A stretch of 64,000 bases of DNA. Source: Nocardiopsis potens DSM 45234. Its GTDB lineage: Bacteria; Actinomycetota; Actinomycetes; Streptosporangiales; Streptosporangiaceae. The notes beneath the pieces are model-generated. The model made no database searches. It saw only the letters and a list, made by a program, of their open reading frames with translations, and had not been told where the DNA came from. A program made the position numbers and the translations under genes. Every line of letters starts with the position of its first letter. Within the stretch, counting starts at the first letter, position 1. Of this stretch, positions 16,084-25,207 are shown in pieces. The stretch lies in assembly GCF_000341105.1 (NCBI RefSeq), contig NZ_ANBB01000013.1, positions 1 through 64,000 on the forward strand. Direction: 5' to 3'.

Positions 16084-16378
16084 ACTGACATCGCCGCGAG
16101 CAGTGGGGGCCGAGGAGGCTCCAGGGCCGGAAGGCGCGCCCGGCGGCCCGCCGGGACCGGCCGGGTGCCCGGCCGCCGGGGCGGGGCGAGGGAGGTCCGG
16201 GGCGGTGTCCGCGGGCTTCCCGCGCGGAGCCCCGGGCACGCCGCATCCCGGCCGCCGGTCGGAGACCGGAGACGAAAGCGCCCGCGACCGCGCCTGCAGG
16301 CCTCCCGGGCGGAGCGTCCGATGCGGCGTCCGGCGGGCGGCCGCGCGCAGGGCGCCGCCGGCGCGCCCCTCGCGGCGC

Positions 16379-16410
16379 GCCCGGGGCGCGGGCGCACCGC
16401 GCCCCCGGGC
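16379..16410 (-). terminator. Terminator of the C5-dicarboxylate operon
   Basis: GCCCGGGGCGCGG (16379-16391) pairs with CCGCGCCCCCGGGC (16397-16410) with one bulged base and a five-base loop. It lies just beyond the stop of the last operon gene on the minus strand. Confidence 0.65.
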
Positions 16411-16418
16411 GGTGCCGG

Positions 16419-17267
16419 TCAGGCGCCCCGGGCCAGCAGGGCGCGGGCCCGGCGGGCCACCGGGGGATCGACGAAGGTGCCGTCCTCCAGCCGGATCGCC
16501 GCCGACCCGGCCGCCTCGGCCTCGGTGAAGGCCCGGTCCACCGCGCGGGCCCAGGCCAGGTCGGCCGCCGAGGGGGCGAAGCACTCCCGGACCGCGGCCA
16601 CCTGGCCGGGGTGGATCGCGAGCTTGCCGCCGAAGCCCAGCCCGCGCGCGGCCTCGGCCGAGGCGGCCAGGCCCTCGGCGTCCGAGAGGTCCAGGTGCGG
16701 GCCGTCCAGCGGCGGCGCGACCCCCGCCGCCGCGCAGGCCAGCACCAGCAGCGACCGCGCGGTGAGGAACGCCCCGTCGGCGTCGGCGCCCAGCTGCGAG
16801 GCGAGGTCGGCCGGGCCGAAGGCCAGGGTCAGCACCCTGCGGGACGCGGCGGCCAGCGAGCGCGCCTCCAGGACGCCCTCGGCGGTCTCCACCATGGGCA
16901 CCAGCGGGACGCACCGCTCCGACCCGGCGGCGCGCTCGGCGGCGGACAGGGCCCGGTCGGTCGCGGCGACGTCCTCGGCGGTGCCGGTCATCGGCGCCAC
17001 CACGAACGCCACCCGGTCCAGCAGCGGCTCCAGGGCGGCGAGGTCGCGGGCGAACTCGGCGGTGCGCGGGCCGTTGACGCGCACCGCGACCGGCACCGCG
17101 GGTCGGCTCGGCAGCAGCGCGGCCAGGCCGGCGCGGGCCTGCTCCCTGGCCGAGGGGGCCACCGCGTCCTCCAGGTCGACGATGACCGCGTCGGCCTCTC
17201 CGGCCAGGGCCTTGGGGAGCAGATCCGGCCGGGTGGCCGGGACGAACAGCGGGCTGATCGGGGTCAT
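16419..17267 (-). CDS. CitE-like CoA ester lyase, probable citramalyl-CoA lyase
   Basis: A 282-residue HpcH/HpaI aldolase-fold (CitE-like) enzyme. Visible landmarks are PLFVPATRPDLLPKAL, DLEDAVAP (31-38), Arg63 in VAVRVNGP, metal-binding Glu127 in VPMVETAEG, and Asp154 in FGPADLASQLG. The family splits beta-hydroxyacyl-CoA esters into acetyl-CoA and an oxoacid. In this operon the likely reaction is citramalyl-CoA to acetyl-CoA and pyruvate, the last step of itaconate breakdown (the Ccl role). It is the final gene, 31 bases after the acyl-CoA dehydrogenase. Malyl-CoA or methylmalyl-CoA are alternative substrates. Confidence 0.85.
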   Translation of the reverse strand: MTPISPLFVPATRPDLLPKALAGEADAVIVDLEDAVAPSAREQARAGLAALLPSRPAVPVAVRVNGPRTAEFARDLAALEPLLDRVAFVVAPMTGTAEDVAATDRALSAAERAAGSERCVPLVPMVETAEGVLEARSLAAASRRVLTLAFGPADLASQLGADADGAFLTARSLLVLACAAAGVAPPLDGPHLDLSDAEGLAASAEAARGLGFGGKLAIHPGQVAAVRECFAPSAADLAWARAVDRAFTEAEAAGSAAIRLEDGTFVDPPVARRARALLARGA

Positions 17268-17298
17268 CGGTCCTCTCCGCAGGTCGGTGGGCGGGGCG

Positions 17299-18465
17299 TC
17301 AGCGGGCGCGGCGGCGGCCGGCCGAGCGCGCCACCAGCTGGCGGGCGATGACGTCGCGCTGGATCTCGTTGGTGCCCTCGCCGACGATCATCAGCGGGGC
17401 GTCGCGGAAGTAGCGCTCGACGTCGAACTCGGTGGAGTAGCCGTAGCCGCCGTGCACGCGCACCGCGTTCAGGGCGATCTCCATGGCCGCCTCGGAGGCG
17501 AACAGCTTGGCCATGCCGGCCTCCATGTCGGCGCGCTCGCCCGCGTCGTAGACCTCGGCGGCGCGGTGGGTGAGGCAGCGCGCGGCCTCCAGGCGGGTGG
17601 CCATGTCGGCGAGCATCCCGCCGACCGCCTGGTGCTTCCAGATGGGGCGGCCGAAGGTCTCGCGCTCCTGGGCGTAGGCGAGCGCGTCGTCCAGGGCCGC
17701 CTGGCCCACGCCCAGCGCCCGCGAGGCCACCTGGATGCGGCCGATCTCCAGGCCCCGCATCATCTGCGCGAACCCGCGGCCCTCGGCCCCGCCGAGCAGC
17801 GCGCCGGCCGGGGCGCGGTGGCCGTCGAAGGACAGCTCGCAGGATTCCACGCCCTTGTAGCCCAGCTTGGGCAGGTCGCGCGAGACGGTGAAGCCCGGCC
17901 CCGGCTCCACCAGCAGGATGCTGATGCCCTTGTGCGCGGGCTCGGCGCCGGGGTCGGTCTTGCACAGCAGCGCCACCAGGCCCGAGCGGCGGGCGTTGGA
18001 GATCCAGGTCTTGGCGCCGTCGACGGTGTAGCCGTCCCCGGTGCGGCGAGCGGTGGTGCGCAGGGCCTGCAGGTCGGAGCCGCCGCCGGGTTCGGTCAGC
18101 GCCATGGTGGCGCGCAGCTCGCCGGTGGCCATCCGGGGCAGGTAGCGCCGCTTCTGCTCCTCGGTGCCGAAGTCCAGCAGCAGCTTGGCGACGACGGTGT
18201 GGCCGCCCATCGCCCCGGCCAGGCTCATCCAGCCGCGGGCGAGCTCCTCGGTGATGCGGGAGTAGCACACCGCCGACACCGCGGCGCCGCCGTAGGACTC
18301 GGGGACGGCCAGGCCGTAGATGCCCATCCCCTTCATCTCCTCGATGAGCTTCTCCGGGTAGGCGTCGGCGTGCTCCAGGTCCCGGGCGACCGGGCGGACC
18401 TCGCGGTCCACCCAGTCGGCGACGGTGTCGACGATGAGCCGCTCTTCTTCGGGCAGGCGGGGCAT
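17299..18465 (-). CDS. Acyl-CoA dehydrogenase
   Basis: A 388-residue flavoenzyme of the acyl-CoA dehydrogenase family. It has the FAD-binding loop MALTEPGGGSDLQALRT (about 124-140) followed by KTWISNARRSGL, and the late motif IVGEGTNEIQRDVIARQL, whose first Glu is the usual catalytic base. ATG at 18465 follows AGAAAGG. A dehydrogenase of this class also sits in the itaconate cluster of Pseudomonas aeruginosa, where its exact job is unsettled. Here it might convert methylsuccinyl-CoA to mesaconyl-CoA and feed that compound into the route. Electron acceptor would be ETF. Substrate is inferred. Confidence 0.87.
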   Translation of the reverse strand: MPRLPEEERLIVDTVADWVDREVRPVARDLEHADAYPEKLIEEMKGMGIYGLAVPESYGGAAVSAVCYSRITEELARGWMSLAGAMGGHTVVAKLLLDFGTEEQKRRYLPRMATGELRATMALTEPGGGSDLQALRTTARRTGDGYTVDGAKTWISNARRSGLVALLCKTDPGAEPAHKGISILLVEPGPGFTVSRDLPKLGYKGVESCELSFDGHRAPAGALLGGAEGRGFAQMMRGLEIGRIQVASRALGVGQAALDDALAYAQERETFGRPIWKHQAVGGMLADMATRLEAARCLTHRAAEVYDAGERADMEAGMAKLFASEAAMEIALNAVRVHGGYGYSTEFDVERYFRDAPLMIVGEGTNEIQRDVIARQLVARSAGRRRAR

Positions 18466-18524
18466 GGCGGGCCTTTCTGGTGCGGTGGGCGGTGCGGTCG
18501 GGGGGCGGTGGTCCGGCGGCGGGC

Positions 18525-19730
18525 TCAGCCGGCCGGGGCGGGCAGGTGCCCGGCGGCGAACGCGGCGGCGTCCGGCCAGGTCAGCGCCGCGATGTCGGCG
18601 GCGAGCGCGGGCGCGCAGTCGGCGATCTTGGCGTCGAGCTCGGCGGCCGTGGGCGGGCGTCTCGGCGCCCCGGGCGGCAGGCGGAGGGACGCGGTGCGCA
18701 CACCGCCGCCGCGCAGCGCCGCCTCGATCTCCACCTCGCCTTCGAGCAGGCCGCCCGCGCCGGGGCCGGGCTCGGTGCGCACCGCCGCCACCAGGCGGCG
18801 GGCCTCGGGGCGGCGGACCGCGGCGTCGGTGAAGGAGGCGAACCCGGGGCGGCCGTCCAGCAGCGCCGCGGCCACCGCGTACTCCAGGCTGAACTTCCCC
18901 TCCAGCCCGGTGCGCGGGGAGCGGTGGATGAGCGGCTGCAGGGTGCAGGCGGGGGTCCGCACGGTGACCGCCTCCACCCGGGCGGGGTCCAGGCCCAGCT
19001 CCAGGACGGCGCTGATCGGCCGCTGCATGGCGTAGCAGCAGGGGTACATCTTGACGGCGAGCCCGCCCGGGACGGCCGGGCCGGGGGCGGGGTCGACCGG
19101 GCCGCCGCCGGCCAGCTCCAGCCACTGGTCCACGGCGGCCGGGTCGGCGGTGGCGCCGTCGGCGGCCAGCGCCGCCGCGCGCAGCCCCGCGTCGGCGGCG
19201 AAGCCGACCTGCAGCGCCTTGGCGGAGGTGCCGAAGGCGCGCTGGACGCCGCCGGCGGCGGGCACCGCCAGCGCGAGCGCCCGCTCCACCCCGGCGGCGT
19301 CCAGCCCGGCCTTGACCGCGGCCGCCGCGGCGGAGCCCAGGGCGCCCGCGGCGCAGGTGGCGTGCCAGCCGGCGGAGTAGTGCCGCCACCCCAGGGCGGC
19401 GCCGACGCGCGCCATGACGGCGGCGCCGGCCAGGTAGGCGCGCTCGGCGCGCCCGTCCGGGCCGGGCGCGGCGACGGCGGCCGGCACGCAGACGACGCTG
19501 ATGTGGGCGGTGGACTCCATGTGCAGGTCGTCGAAGTCCAGCACGTGGCCCGCCGCGGCCAGCCGGCCGGCCGGGCCGAGGTGGCGGGTGAGCGGGACGA
19601 TCGGGTCGCCGTGGGCGGCGGCCGCGGCGGCGGCGGTGTCGCGCAGCGCGCGCAGGGCCAGGGCGCGGTCGGCGGCGTCGGGTTCGGGCCCTTCGGCGGC
19701 CAGGCGGGCCAGTGCGGCGGCGGTGCTCAT
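18525..19730 (-). CDS. MmgE/PrpD family protein
   Basis: A 401-residue, shorter-than-usual member of the MmgE/PrpD family, which includes 2-methylcitrate dehydratase and cis-aconitate decarboxylase (CAD/IRG1), the enzyme that makes itaconate. Typical segments are LDFDDLHMESTAHISVVCVPAAVA, YSAGWHATCAAGALGSAAAAA, RAFGTSAKALQVG and LAVKMYPCCYAMQRPI. Its start overlaps the stop of the hydratase gene by ATGA, so the two are coupled. A homologous gene lies in the Pseudomonas itaconate cluster with no agreed role. It could isomerise or dehydrate a C5 or C6 acid entering the pathway. I make no firm functional call. Confidence 0.8.
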   Translation of the reverse strand: MSTAAALARLAAEGPEPDAADRALALRALRDTAAAAAAAHGDPIVPLTRHLGPAGRLAAAGHVLDFDDLHMESTAHISVVCVPAAVAAPGPDGRAERAYLAGAAVMARVGAALGWRHYSAGWHATCAAGALGSAAAAAVKAGLDAAGVERALALAVPAAGGVQRAFGTSAKALQVGFAADAGLRAAALAADGATADPAAVDQWLELAGGGPVDPAPGPAVPGGLAVKMYPCCYAMQRPISAVLELGLDPARVEAVTVRTPACTLQPLIHRSPRTGLEGKFSLEYAVAAALLDGRPGFASFTDAAVRRPEARRLVAAVRTEPGPGAGGLLEGEVEIEAALRGGGVRTASLRLPPGAPRRPPTAAELDAKIADCAPALAADIAALTWPDAAAFAAGHLPAPAG

Positions 19731-20593
19731 GCGTCCTCGAATTCGGCTCGGGCGGTGGCGGCGGGGTCGGCGGCGGCGCTGTGCGCGCGCAGGTCGGCGC
19801 CGGTGGCGTCGAGGTCCCCGCCGATCAGGACGGGGGCGCCGAGGAAGGCGGGGCGGCGCAGCCGGAAGGCGTAGCGGCGCACCGGCCGACCGAGGCGGCG
19901 CAGGGGCTCCAGCATCGCGATGGCCAGCAGCGGCCCGTGCACCACGAGGCCGGGGTAGCCCTCCACCCCGGTGGCGTAGGGGTGGTCGTAGTGGATGCGG
20001 TGGGCGTTGTAGGTGAGCGCGCTGAACCGGAACAGGGTGGCGGCGGTGGGCTCCAGACGCAGGGAGAGCGGGCCGCCGTCCGGGGGCGGGGGCTCCCCTT
20101 CGGGGGCGGTGCGCTCGGGCGGCAGGACGTGGCGGCGGTAGACGACGTCCTGCTGCTCGGTCATCCGGGTGCGGCCGTCCACGGTGAACACGTGCTCCTC
20201 GGTGACGAAGAGCAGTTCGCCGCTGCGCCCCCGCTTGGCCTGGACGCGGGCGACCCGCGAGGTGCGCACGGCGCGCTCGCCGGCGCGCAGCGGCTCGGCG
20301 ACCTCCAGCCTGCCCCCGGCGAACATGCGGTGCCGGCCGGGGATCGGCGGGAGGAAGGCGCCGTCGGCGCGGTGGCCGTCGGGGCCCAGCTCGGACTCGG
20401 CCGGCCGGTCGAGGAAGTGGGTCCAGTGCCACAGCGGGGGCAGCGGGTCGCCGTCCCGCCGCACCGGGGAGGGGCGGTCCAGCACCCCGGCCAGCGCGGT
20501 GCACGGGCCGGGGTCGAGCGTCTCCTCCCGGGTCTCCTCGGGCGGGTTCCAGCCCTGCACGTACGCGGCGATGGAGGCGGTGTCCTCGCTCAT
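19727..20593 (-). CDS. HTD2-type hotdog hydratase, probable itaconyl/mesaconyl-CoA hydratase
   Basis: A 288-residue protein with two hotdog units: an N-terminal FAS1-like dehydratase half (PPLWHWTHFLDRPAESELGPDGH...PGRHRMFAGGRLEV) and a C-terminal half with the hydratase motif FSALTYNAHRIHYDHPYATGVEGYPGLVVHGPLLA (about 197-231). This is the architecture of 3-methylfumaryl- and mesaconyl-C4-CoA hydratases. In this operon the best role is hydration of itaconyl-CoA or mesaconyl-CoA to citramalyl-CoA (the Ich step). It follows the transporter gene and overlaps the MmgE/PrpD gene by four bases. The family call is sound, the substrate inferred. Confidence 0.82.
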   Translation of the reverse strand: MSEDTASIAAYVQGWNPPEETREETLDPGPCTALAGVLDRPSPVRRDGDPLPPLWHWTHFLDRPAESELGPDGHRADGAFLPPIPGRHRMFAGGRLEVAEPLRAGERAVRTSRVARVQAKRGRSGELLFVTEEHVFTVDGRTRMTEQQDVVYRRHVLPPERTAPEGEPPPPDGGPLSLRLEPTAATLFRFSALTYNAHRIHYDHPYATGVEGYPGLVVHGPLLAIAMLEPLRRLGRPVRRYAFRLRRPAFLGAPVLIGGDLDATGADLRAHSAAADPAATARAEFEDA

Positions 20594-20641
20594 CTCCGTA
20601 CTCTCCTCACTTCTCCGGCGGGTCGGGTCGCGGGTCTCGGG

Positions 20642-22186
20642 TCACAGGTCCAGGGAGAACACCCAGGCGCCCAGGGTCAGGACCGCGAGCGGGACCAGGG
20701 CGATGCCGACGAGGTTGAGCCACCAGCCGCCGCGCACCATCTGGCCGATGGTGATGTGGCCGGTGGCGATCGCGATGGCGTTGGGCGGTGTGGCCACCGG
20801 CAGCATGAACGCGAACCCGGCGGCGAAGACGGTGGTCAGCACCAGCACCAGCGGGTCCATGCCCAGTCCCAGCGCGATGCCGCCGAAGACCGGGACGTAG
20901 GTGGTGATCGTGGCGGTGGTGGAGGTCAGCTCGGTGAAGAACAGCATCAGGACCGCCACCGCGACGACCACGGCCGCGGTGGGCACGCCCTCCAGGACGG
21001 CGACCCGGTCGCCGATCCAGGCGCTCAGCCCGGTCCGGGTGATCATCGCCGACATGCTCAGTCCCCCGCCGAACATCAGCAGGATCCCCCACGGCAGGTC
21101 CTTGGCGTCCTCCCACTCCATCAGCATCTGCCCGCGGGAGGGGCGGACCGGCAGGAGGAAGCAGGCCAGCGCGGCCAGGACCGCGATGCCGGCCTCGGAG
21201 AACCGGCCCAGCCACGGCGCCACCGCCTGCACCGGGCCGGTCCCGCTGATCAGCGGGATGAAGATCCAGCTCAGTGCGGTGGTCACGAAGACGGCGGCGG
21301 TGATGCGCTCGCCGCGGCCCATCCGGCCCAGCCGCGCGTACTGCTCGCGGATGAGTTCCCGGCCGCCGGGGAGCTCGTCGATGCGCGGCGGGTAGACGAT
21401 CCGGGTGAGCAGGAACCAGGCCACGGCCAGGAAGACCAGGGCCAGCGGGGTGCCCACCGCCATCCACTGGGCGAAGGAGATGTGCACGCCGTGCGCCTCG
21501 GCCATGTAGGCGACCACGAAGGCGTTGCCGGGGGTGGCGACCACGGTGGCGGTGGTGCTGATGGTGGCGGCGAAGGCGATGCCCAGCAGCAGGCAGGTGG
21601 AGAAGTTCCGGTCGAGCTCGGCGCCGTCCCTGCGCAGCAGCGCGACCACCGACAGCCCCATGGGCAGCATCATCATGGTGGTGGCGGTCGAGCTGACCCA
21701 CATGGAGATGAAGCAGGTGGCGATCATGAAGCCGGCGATGATGCGGGTCGGCCTGGTGCCGGTGGCCAGGACCGTGCGCAGGGCGATGCGCCGGTGCAGC
21801 CCCCACTTCTGCATGGCCAGCGCCATCACGAAGCCGCCGAGGAAGAGGAAGACGGTCCCGGAGGCGTAGGGGGCGGCGGCCTCGGCGACGTCGGCGACGC
21901 CCAGCAGCGGGAACAGGGCGACGGGCAGCAGCGCGGTGGCGGCGAAGGGCAGGGCCTCGGTCATCCACCAGACCGCCATCAGCACCGTCACTCCGGCGAC
22001 GGCGCAGGCCTGGAAGTCCAGGCCGTCGGCCCAGGCCGACAGCGCGAGGTGGGCGGCGGCGCCCAGCAGCGGGCCGAGGACCAGTCCGAGGGCCCGGCGC
22101 AGGGGCATCCGCTGCGGCGGCGCGCCGGCGGTCGGCGGCGCCTGCGGCGGGTCGGTCTCGGCGGGGGTGGCACCGGTGGAGTGCAT
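20642..22186 (-). CDS. DASS/SLC13 dicarboxylate transporter
   Basis: A 514-residue inner-membrane protein with some 11-12 helices of the divalent anion:Na+ symporter family. The two substrate-binding Ser-Thr/Thr signatures are visible as SSTATTMMMLPMG (first repeat) and ELTSTTATITTYVPV (second repeat), each followed by a Pro-rich turn (VVATPGNAF, LPVATPPNAIAIATG). The family takes up succinate, fumarate, malate or citrate. Set between enzymes acting on C5 dicarboxylates, it should import the pathway substrate. The first 25 residues are a disordered Pro/Thr-rich tail. It sits third in the operon, with 48-64 base gaps each side. Confidence 0.88.
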   Translation of the reverse strand: MHSTGATPAETDPPQAPPTAGAPPQRMPLRRALGLVLGPLLGAAAHLALSAWADGLDFQACAVAGVTVLMAVWWMTEALPFAATALLPVALFPLLGVADVAEAAAPYASGTVFLFLGGFVMALAMQKWGLHRRIALRTVLATGTRPTRIIAGFMIATCFISMWVSSTATTMMMLPMGLSVVALLRRDGAELDRNFSTCLLLGIAFAATISTTATVVATPGNAFVVAYMAEAHGVHISFAQWMAVGTPLALVFLAVAWFLLTRIVYPPRIDELPGGRELIREQYARLGRMGRGERITAAVFVTTALSWIFIPLISGTGPVQAVAPWLGRFSEAGIAVLAALACFLLPVRPSRGQMLMEWEDAKDLPWGILLMFGGGLSMSAMITRTGLSAWIGDRVAVLEGVPTAAVVVAVAVLMLFFTELTSTTATITTYVPVFGGIALGLGMDPLVLVLTTVFAAGFAFMLPVATPPNAIAIATGHITIGQMVRGGWWLNLVGIALVPLAVLTLGAWVFSLDL

Positions 22187-22250
22187 CGGGGGCCTCCTGG
22201 GGGCGGGGTGCTTCGGGGGTCGGGGCGCCGGCGGGGCCGGGGGCGCGGGC

Positions 22251-23927
22251 TCAGCGCGGCGGGGCCGGGGCGATCTGCAGCGGCGGCTCGGCGATGGAGG
22301 CGTAGAAGTCGCCGCCCTTGTCGTCGATGACCATGAAGGCCGGGAAGTCGCGGACCCGGATCCGCCGCACGGCCTCCATGCCGAGGTCGGTGTGGTCGAT
22401 CGGCTCGGAGGAGAGGATGTGCTCGGCCGCCAGCCGGGCGGCGGGGCCGCCCACCGACCCCAGGTAGAAGCCGCCGCGGGCGCGGCAGGACTCGGCGACG
22501 CGGCGGGACCGGTTCCCCTTGGCCAACATCACCAGTGATCCGCCGGCGCGCTGGAAGTCCTCCACGTAGCGGTCCATCCGCCCGGCGGTGGTGGGGCCGA
22601 AGGAGCCGGAGGGGCGGCCATCGGGCGTCTTGGCCGGGCCGGCGTAGTAGACCGGGTGGTCGCGCAGGTAGCCGGGGAGGGGGCGGCCGCGCTCCAGGTC
22701 GGCGGCGATGCGGGCGTGGGCGATGTCGCGGGCGACGACCATGGTGCCGGTCAGTGCGACGCGGCCGCCCACCGGCACCGCGGACAGGTCGGCGCGGATC
22801 CGCTCCATCGGCCGGTCCAGGTCGATGCGGACCGGTTCGGGCAGGGCGTCGGCGTCGACGTCGGGCAGGAACCGGGCGGGGTCGGTCTCCAGCCGCTCCA
22901 GGAACACCCCGTCGGGGGTGATGACGGCCTCGGCCTGGCGGTCGGCCGAGCAGGAGACCGCCAGCGCCACCGGCAGCGAGCCGCCGTGCCGGGGCAGGCG
23001 CACCACCCGCACGTCGTGGCAGAAGTGCCGGCCGCCGAACTGGGCCCCGTAGCCGATGCGGCGGGTCAGTTCGAGCACCTTGCGCTCGAAGCCGCGGTCG
23101 CGGAACCCGCGCCCCTGCGGCGTCCCGCCGCCGGGCAGGGAGTCCAGGTGGCGGGCCGAAGCCAGTTTGGCGGTCTTGAGGGCGGCCTCGGCGCTGGTGC
23201 CGCCGACCACGACGGCCAGGTGGTAGGGCGGGCAGGCCGAGGTGCCCAGTTCGCGCAGCCGGGCCTCCAGGAAGGCCAGCATCCGCTCTTCCTCCAGCAG
23301 CGCCTTGGTCTCCTGGAACAGGAACGTCTTGTTGGCGCTGCCGCCGCCCTTGGCCAGGTAGAGCAGCCGGTAGCGGAGGTCGGTGCCCGGGGCCAGCCCG
23401 ATGTCGATCTGGGCGGGGAGGTTGGTGCCGGTGTTGGCCTCGCGCCACATGGTCAGCGGCGCCATCTGGGAGTAGCGCAGGTTCAGCCGCCGGTAGGCGG
23501 CGTGCACGCCCGCGGCGATGCGGCGGTGGTCGTCGCCGTCGGTGAGGACGGCGGCGGTGCGCGCGCCGACCACGATGGCGGTGCCGGTGTCCTGGCACAT
23601 GGGCAGCACCCCGCCGGCCGCCACGCAGGCGTTGCGCAGCAGGTCGGCGGCGACGAAGCGGTCGTTGGCCGAGGAGAGCGGGTCGTCCAGGACCGCGCGC
23701 AGGCCGGCCAGGTGGGAGGGGCGCAGAAGGTGCGCCAGGTCGCCCATGGCGGTGTCGGTGAGGGCGGTGAGCGCCTCGGGCTCCACCCGGAGCATGTCGC
23801 GGCCGGCGGCGCGCACCACCGAGACGCCGCCGTCGGTCAGCCGCCGGTAGTCGGTGGTGTCGGGGCCCAGCGGCAGGAGCTCGGTGTAGGCGCCGTCGAA
23901 GTCCGGCGCCGCGCCGGGGGCGCTCAC
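22251..23927 (-). CDS. Class I (iron-sulfur) fumarase-like hydratase, possible mesaconase
   Basis: A 558-residue class I fumarate hydratase with both domains. The three [4Fe-4S] ligands are Cys111 (PMCQDTGTA), Cys232 ([18 protein letters not shown]) and Cys326 (AVSCSADRQ). The C-terminal beta domain has [26 protein letters not shown] and [11 protein letters not shown]. Class I enzymes hydrate fumarate to malate; some also hydrate mesaconate to citramalate. Start is GTG at 23927, overlapping the transferase stop (GTGA). Its place between CoA transferase and dicarboxylate carrier suggests a C5 acid is its substrate rather than the TCA cycle. The oxygen-labile cluster makes this an odd choice in an aerobe. 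Confidence 0.88.
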   Translation of the reverse strand: MSAPGAAPDFDGAYTELLPLGPDTTDYRRLTDGGVSVVRAAGRDMLRVEPEALTALTDTAMGDLAHLLRPSHLAGLRAVLDDPLSSANDRFVAADLLRNACVAAGGVLPMCQDTGTAIVVGARTAAVLTDGDDHRRIAAGVHAAYRRLNLRYSQMAPLTMWREANTGTNLPAQIDIGLAPGTDLRYRLLYLAKGGGSANKTFLFQETKALLEEERMLAFLEARLRELGTSACPPYHLAVVVGGTSAEAALKTAKLASARHLDSLPGGGTPQGRGFRDRGFERKVLELTRRIGYGAQFGGRHFCHDVRVVRLPRHGGSLPVALAVSCSADRQAEAVITPDGVFLERLETDPARFLPDVDADALPEPVRIDLDRPMERIRADLSAVPVGGRVALTGTMVVARDIAHARIAADLERGRPLPGYLRDHPVYYAGPAKTPDGRPSGSFGPTTAGRMDRYVEDFQRAGGSLVMLAKGNRSRRVAESCRARGGFYLGSVGGPAARLAAEHILSSEPIDHTDLGMEAVRRIRVRDFPAFMVIDDKGGDFYASIAEPPLQIAPAPPR

Positions 23928-25072
23928 GCGTCCCGCCCCAGGCCGAGCTCGGCCAGGATGGCCTCGGTGTGCTCGCCGAGCCGGGGGACGGGGCCCATGG
24001 CGGGTTCGGCGCCGTCGGGCACGGCCGGCGGCAGCAGGGTGCGCAGCGGGCCGGCCGGGGAGTCCACGGTGCGCCAGCGGTCGCGCGCCGCCAGCTGCGG
24101 GTGGTCGGCGAAGCCGGCCATGTCGCGCAGCCGGGCGTTGGCGATCCCGGCGTCCTCCAGCAGCTCCTCGGCGCGGGCGGCGTCCAGGCCGGCGAAGGCC
24201 GACTCCACCGCGGCCCGCACCCGGTCGGCCTCGGCCACCCGCAGGGCGTTGGTGGCCAGGTCGGGGTCCTCGGCCAGGTCGGGGCGGCCCAGGACCTTCT
24301 CGCACAGCGCCCGCCACTCGCGGTCGTTCTGCACGGCCAGGAAGACCTCCTCTCCGCTGCCGGTGCGGAACGGGCCGTAGGGGGCGATGGCGGCGTGCCG
24401 CGCCCCGGTGCGCGGCGGCGGGGCGCCGCCGTAGGCGGCGTAGAAGTAGGGGTAGCCCATCCATTCGCCCAGCGCGTCGAGCATGGCGACCTCCACGTGG
24501 GCGCCCTGGCCGGTGCGCTCGCGCCGGAGCAGGGCGGAGAGCACGCCGGAGTAGGCGTACATGCCGGCGGCGATGTCGGCGACCGAGATGCCGGCCTTGG
24601 CGGGGTCCTGCTCGGTGCCGGTGATGGAGAGCAGGCCGGCCTCGCACTGCACGAGCAGGTCGTAGGCCTTCTTGTCACGGTAGGGGCCTTCGGGTCCGTA
24701 GCCGGAGATGCTGCAGGTCACCAGGCGCGGGTTGCGGGAGCGCAGCTCCTCGTGGCCCAGTCCGGCGCGGGCGGCGGCGCCGGGGGCCAGGTTCTGCACG
24801 AACACGTCGGCGGTGCCGATGAGCCGGTCGAGCGCGGCGGCGCCGGCGGGGTCCTTCAGGTCCAGGGCCAGGCTCTCCTTGCTGCGGTTGAGCCAGACGA
24901 AGTGGCTGGCCAGGCCGTTGACGGTGGTGTCGTAGCCGCGGGCGAAGTCGCCCGTGCCGGGGCGCTCGACCTTGATCACCCGGGCGCCCAGGTCGGCCAG
25001 CTGGCGGGTGGCGAAGGGGGCGGCGACGGCCTGCTCGACCGCGACGACGGTGATTCCGTCCAGTGCGCCCAT
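23924..25072 (-). CDS. CaiB/BaiF (family III) CoA transferase
   Basis: A 382-residue family III CoA transferase. It begins [42 protein letters not shown], has [15 protein letters not shown], and carries the catalytic aspartate Asp138 in [14 protein letters not shown]. The enzyme moves CoA between two carboxylic acids through an aspartyl-CoA anhydride. As first gene of the operon it likely activates the imported acid (itaconate, mesaconate or citramalate) using succinyl-CoA or acetyl-CoA, the Ict role. The intergenic region upstream, shared with the divergent GntR gene, is AT-rich and should hold the promoter. Substrate is inferred from neighbours. Confidence 0.87.
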   Translation of the reverse strand: MGALDGITVVAVEQAVAAPFATRQLADLGARVIKVERPGTGDFARGYDTTVNGLASHFVWLNRSKESLALDLKDPAGAAALDRLIGTADVFVQNLAPGAAARAGLGHEELRSRNPRLVTCSISGYGPEGPYRDKKAYDLLVQCEAGLLSITGTEQDPAKAGISVADIAAGMYAYSGVLSALLRRERTGQGAHVEVAMLDALGEWMGYPYFYAAYGGAPPPRTGARHAAIAPYGPFRTGSGEEVFLAVQNDREWRALCEKVLGRPDLAEDPDLATNALRVAEADRVRAAVESAFAGLDAARAEELLEDAGIANARLRDMAGFADHPQLAARDRWRTVDSPAGPLRTLLPPAVPDGAEPAMGPVPRLGEHTEAILAELGLGRDA

Positions 25073-25207
25073 CGGGGGCTCCTCCTTGCGGGGCGGGGGC
25101 GGCTGGGGCGCCGGGGCGCACCCCTGGTGTGAGGGGGGTCACCGCCGGACACCCGGTCAGAGTAATTTATAAAATGCAAAAAGCAAAGATGCGCTAGCCT
25201 TCTTCCC
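25073..25207. promoter_or_regulatory. Divergent control region with GntR-type site
   Basis: An AT-rich island around 25161-25190 (TAATTTATAAAATGC and AAAAAGCAAAG) contains the palindrome TTTATAAA and is the probable operator of the GntR regulator between the operon and its gene. TAGCCT at 25195-25200 is a likely -10 for the gntR gene, with its ATG seven bases away, so that transcript is leaderless. Confidence 0.5.

Larger units (their letters stand above)
15966..16418. other. Intergenic region with iron box; no gene seen
   Basis: Between the binding-protein gene and the lyase gene. It holds the iron box (16070-16083) and the operon terminator (16379-16410). The GC-rich 16084-16378 part has open frames on both strands, but they are Arg/Pro/Gly-rich, lack ribosome sites and match no family, so I regard it as non-coding. 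Confidence 0.5.
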
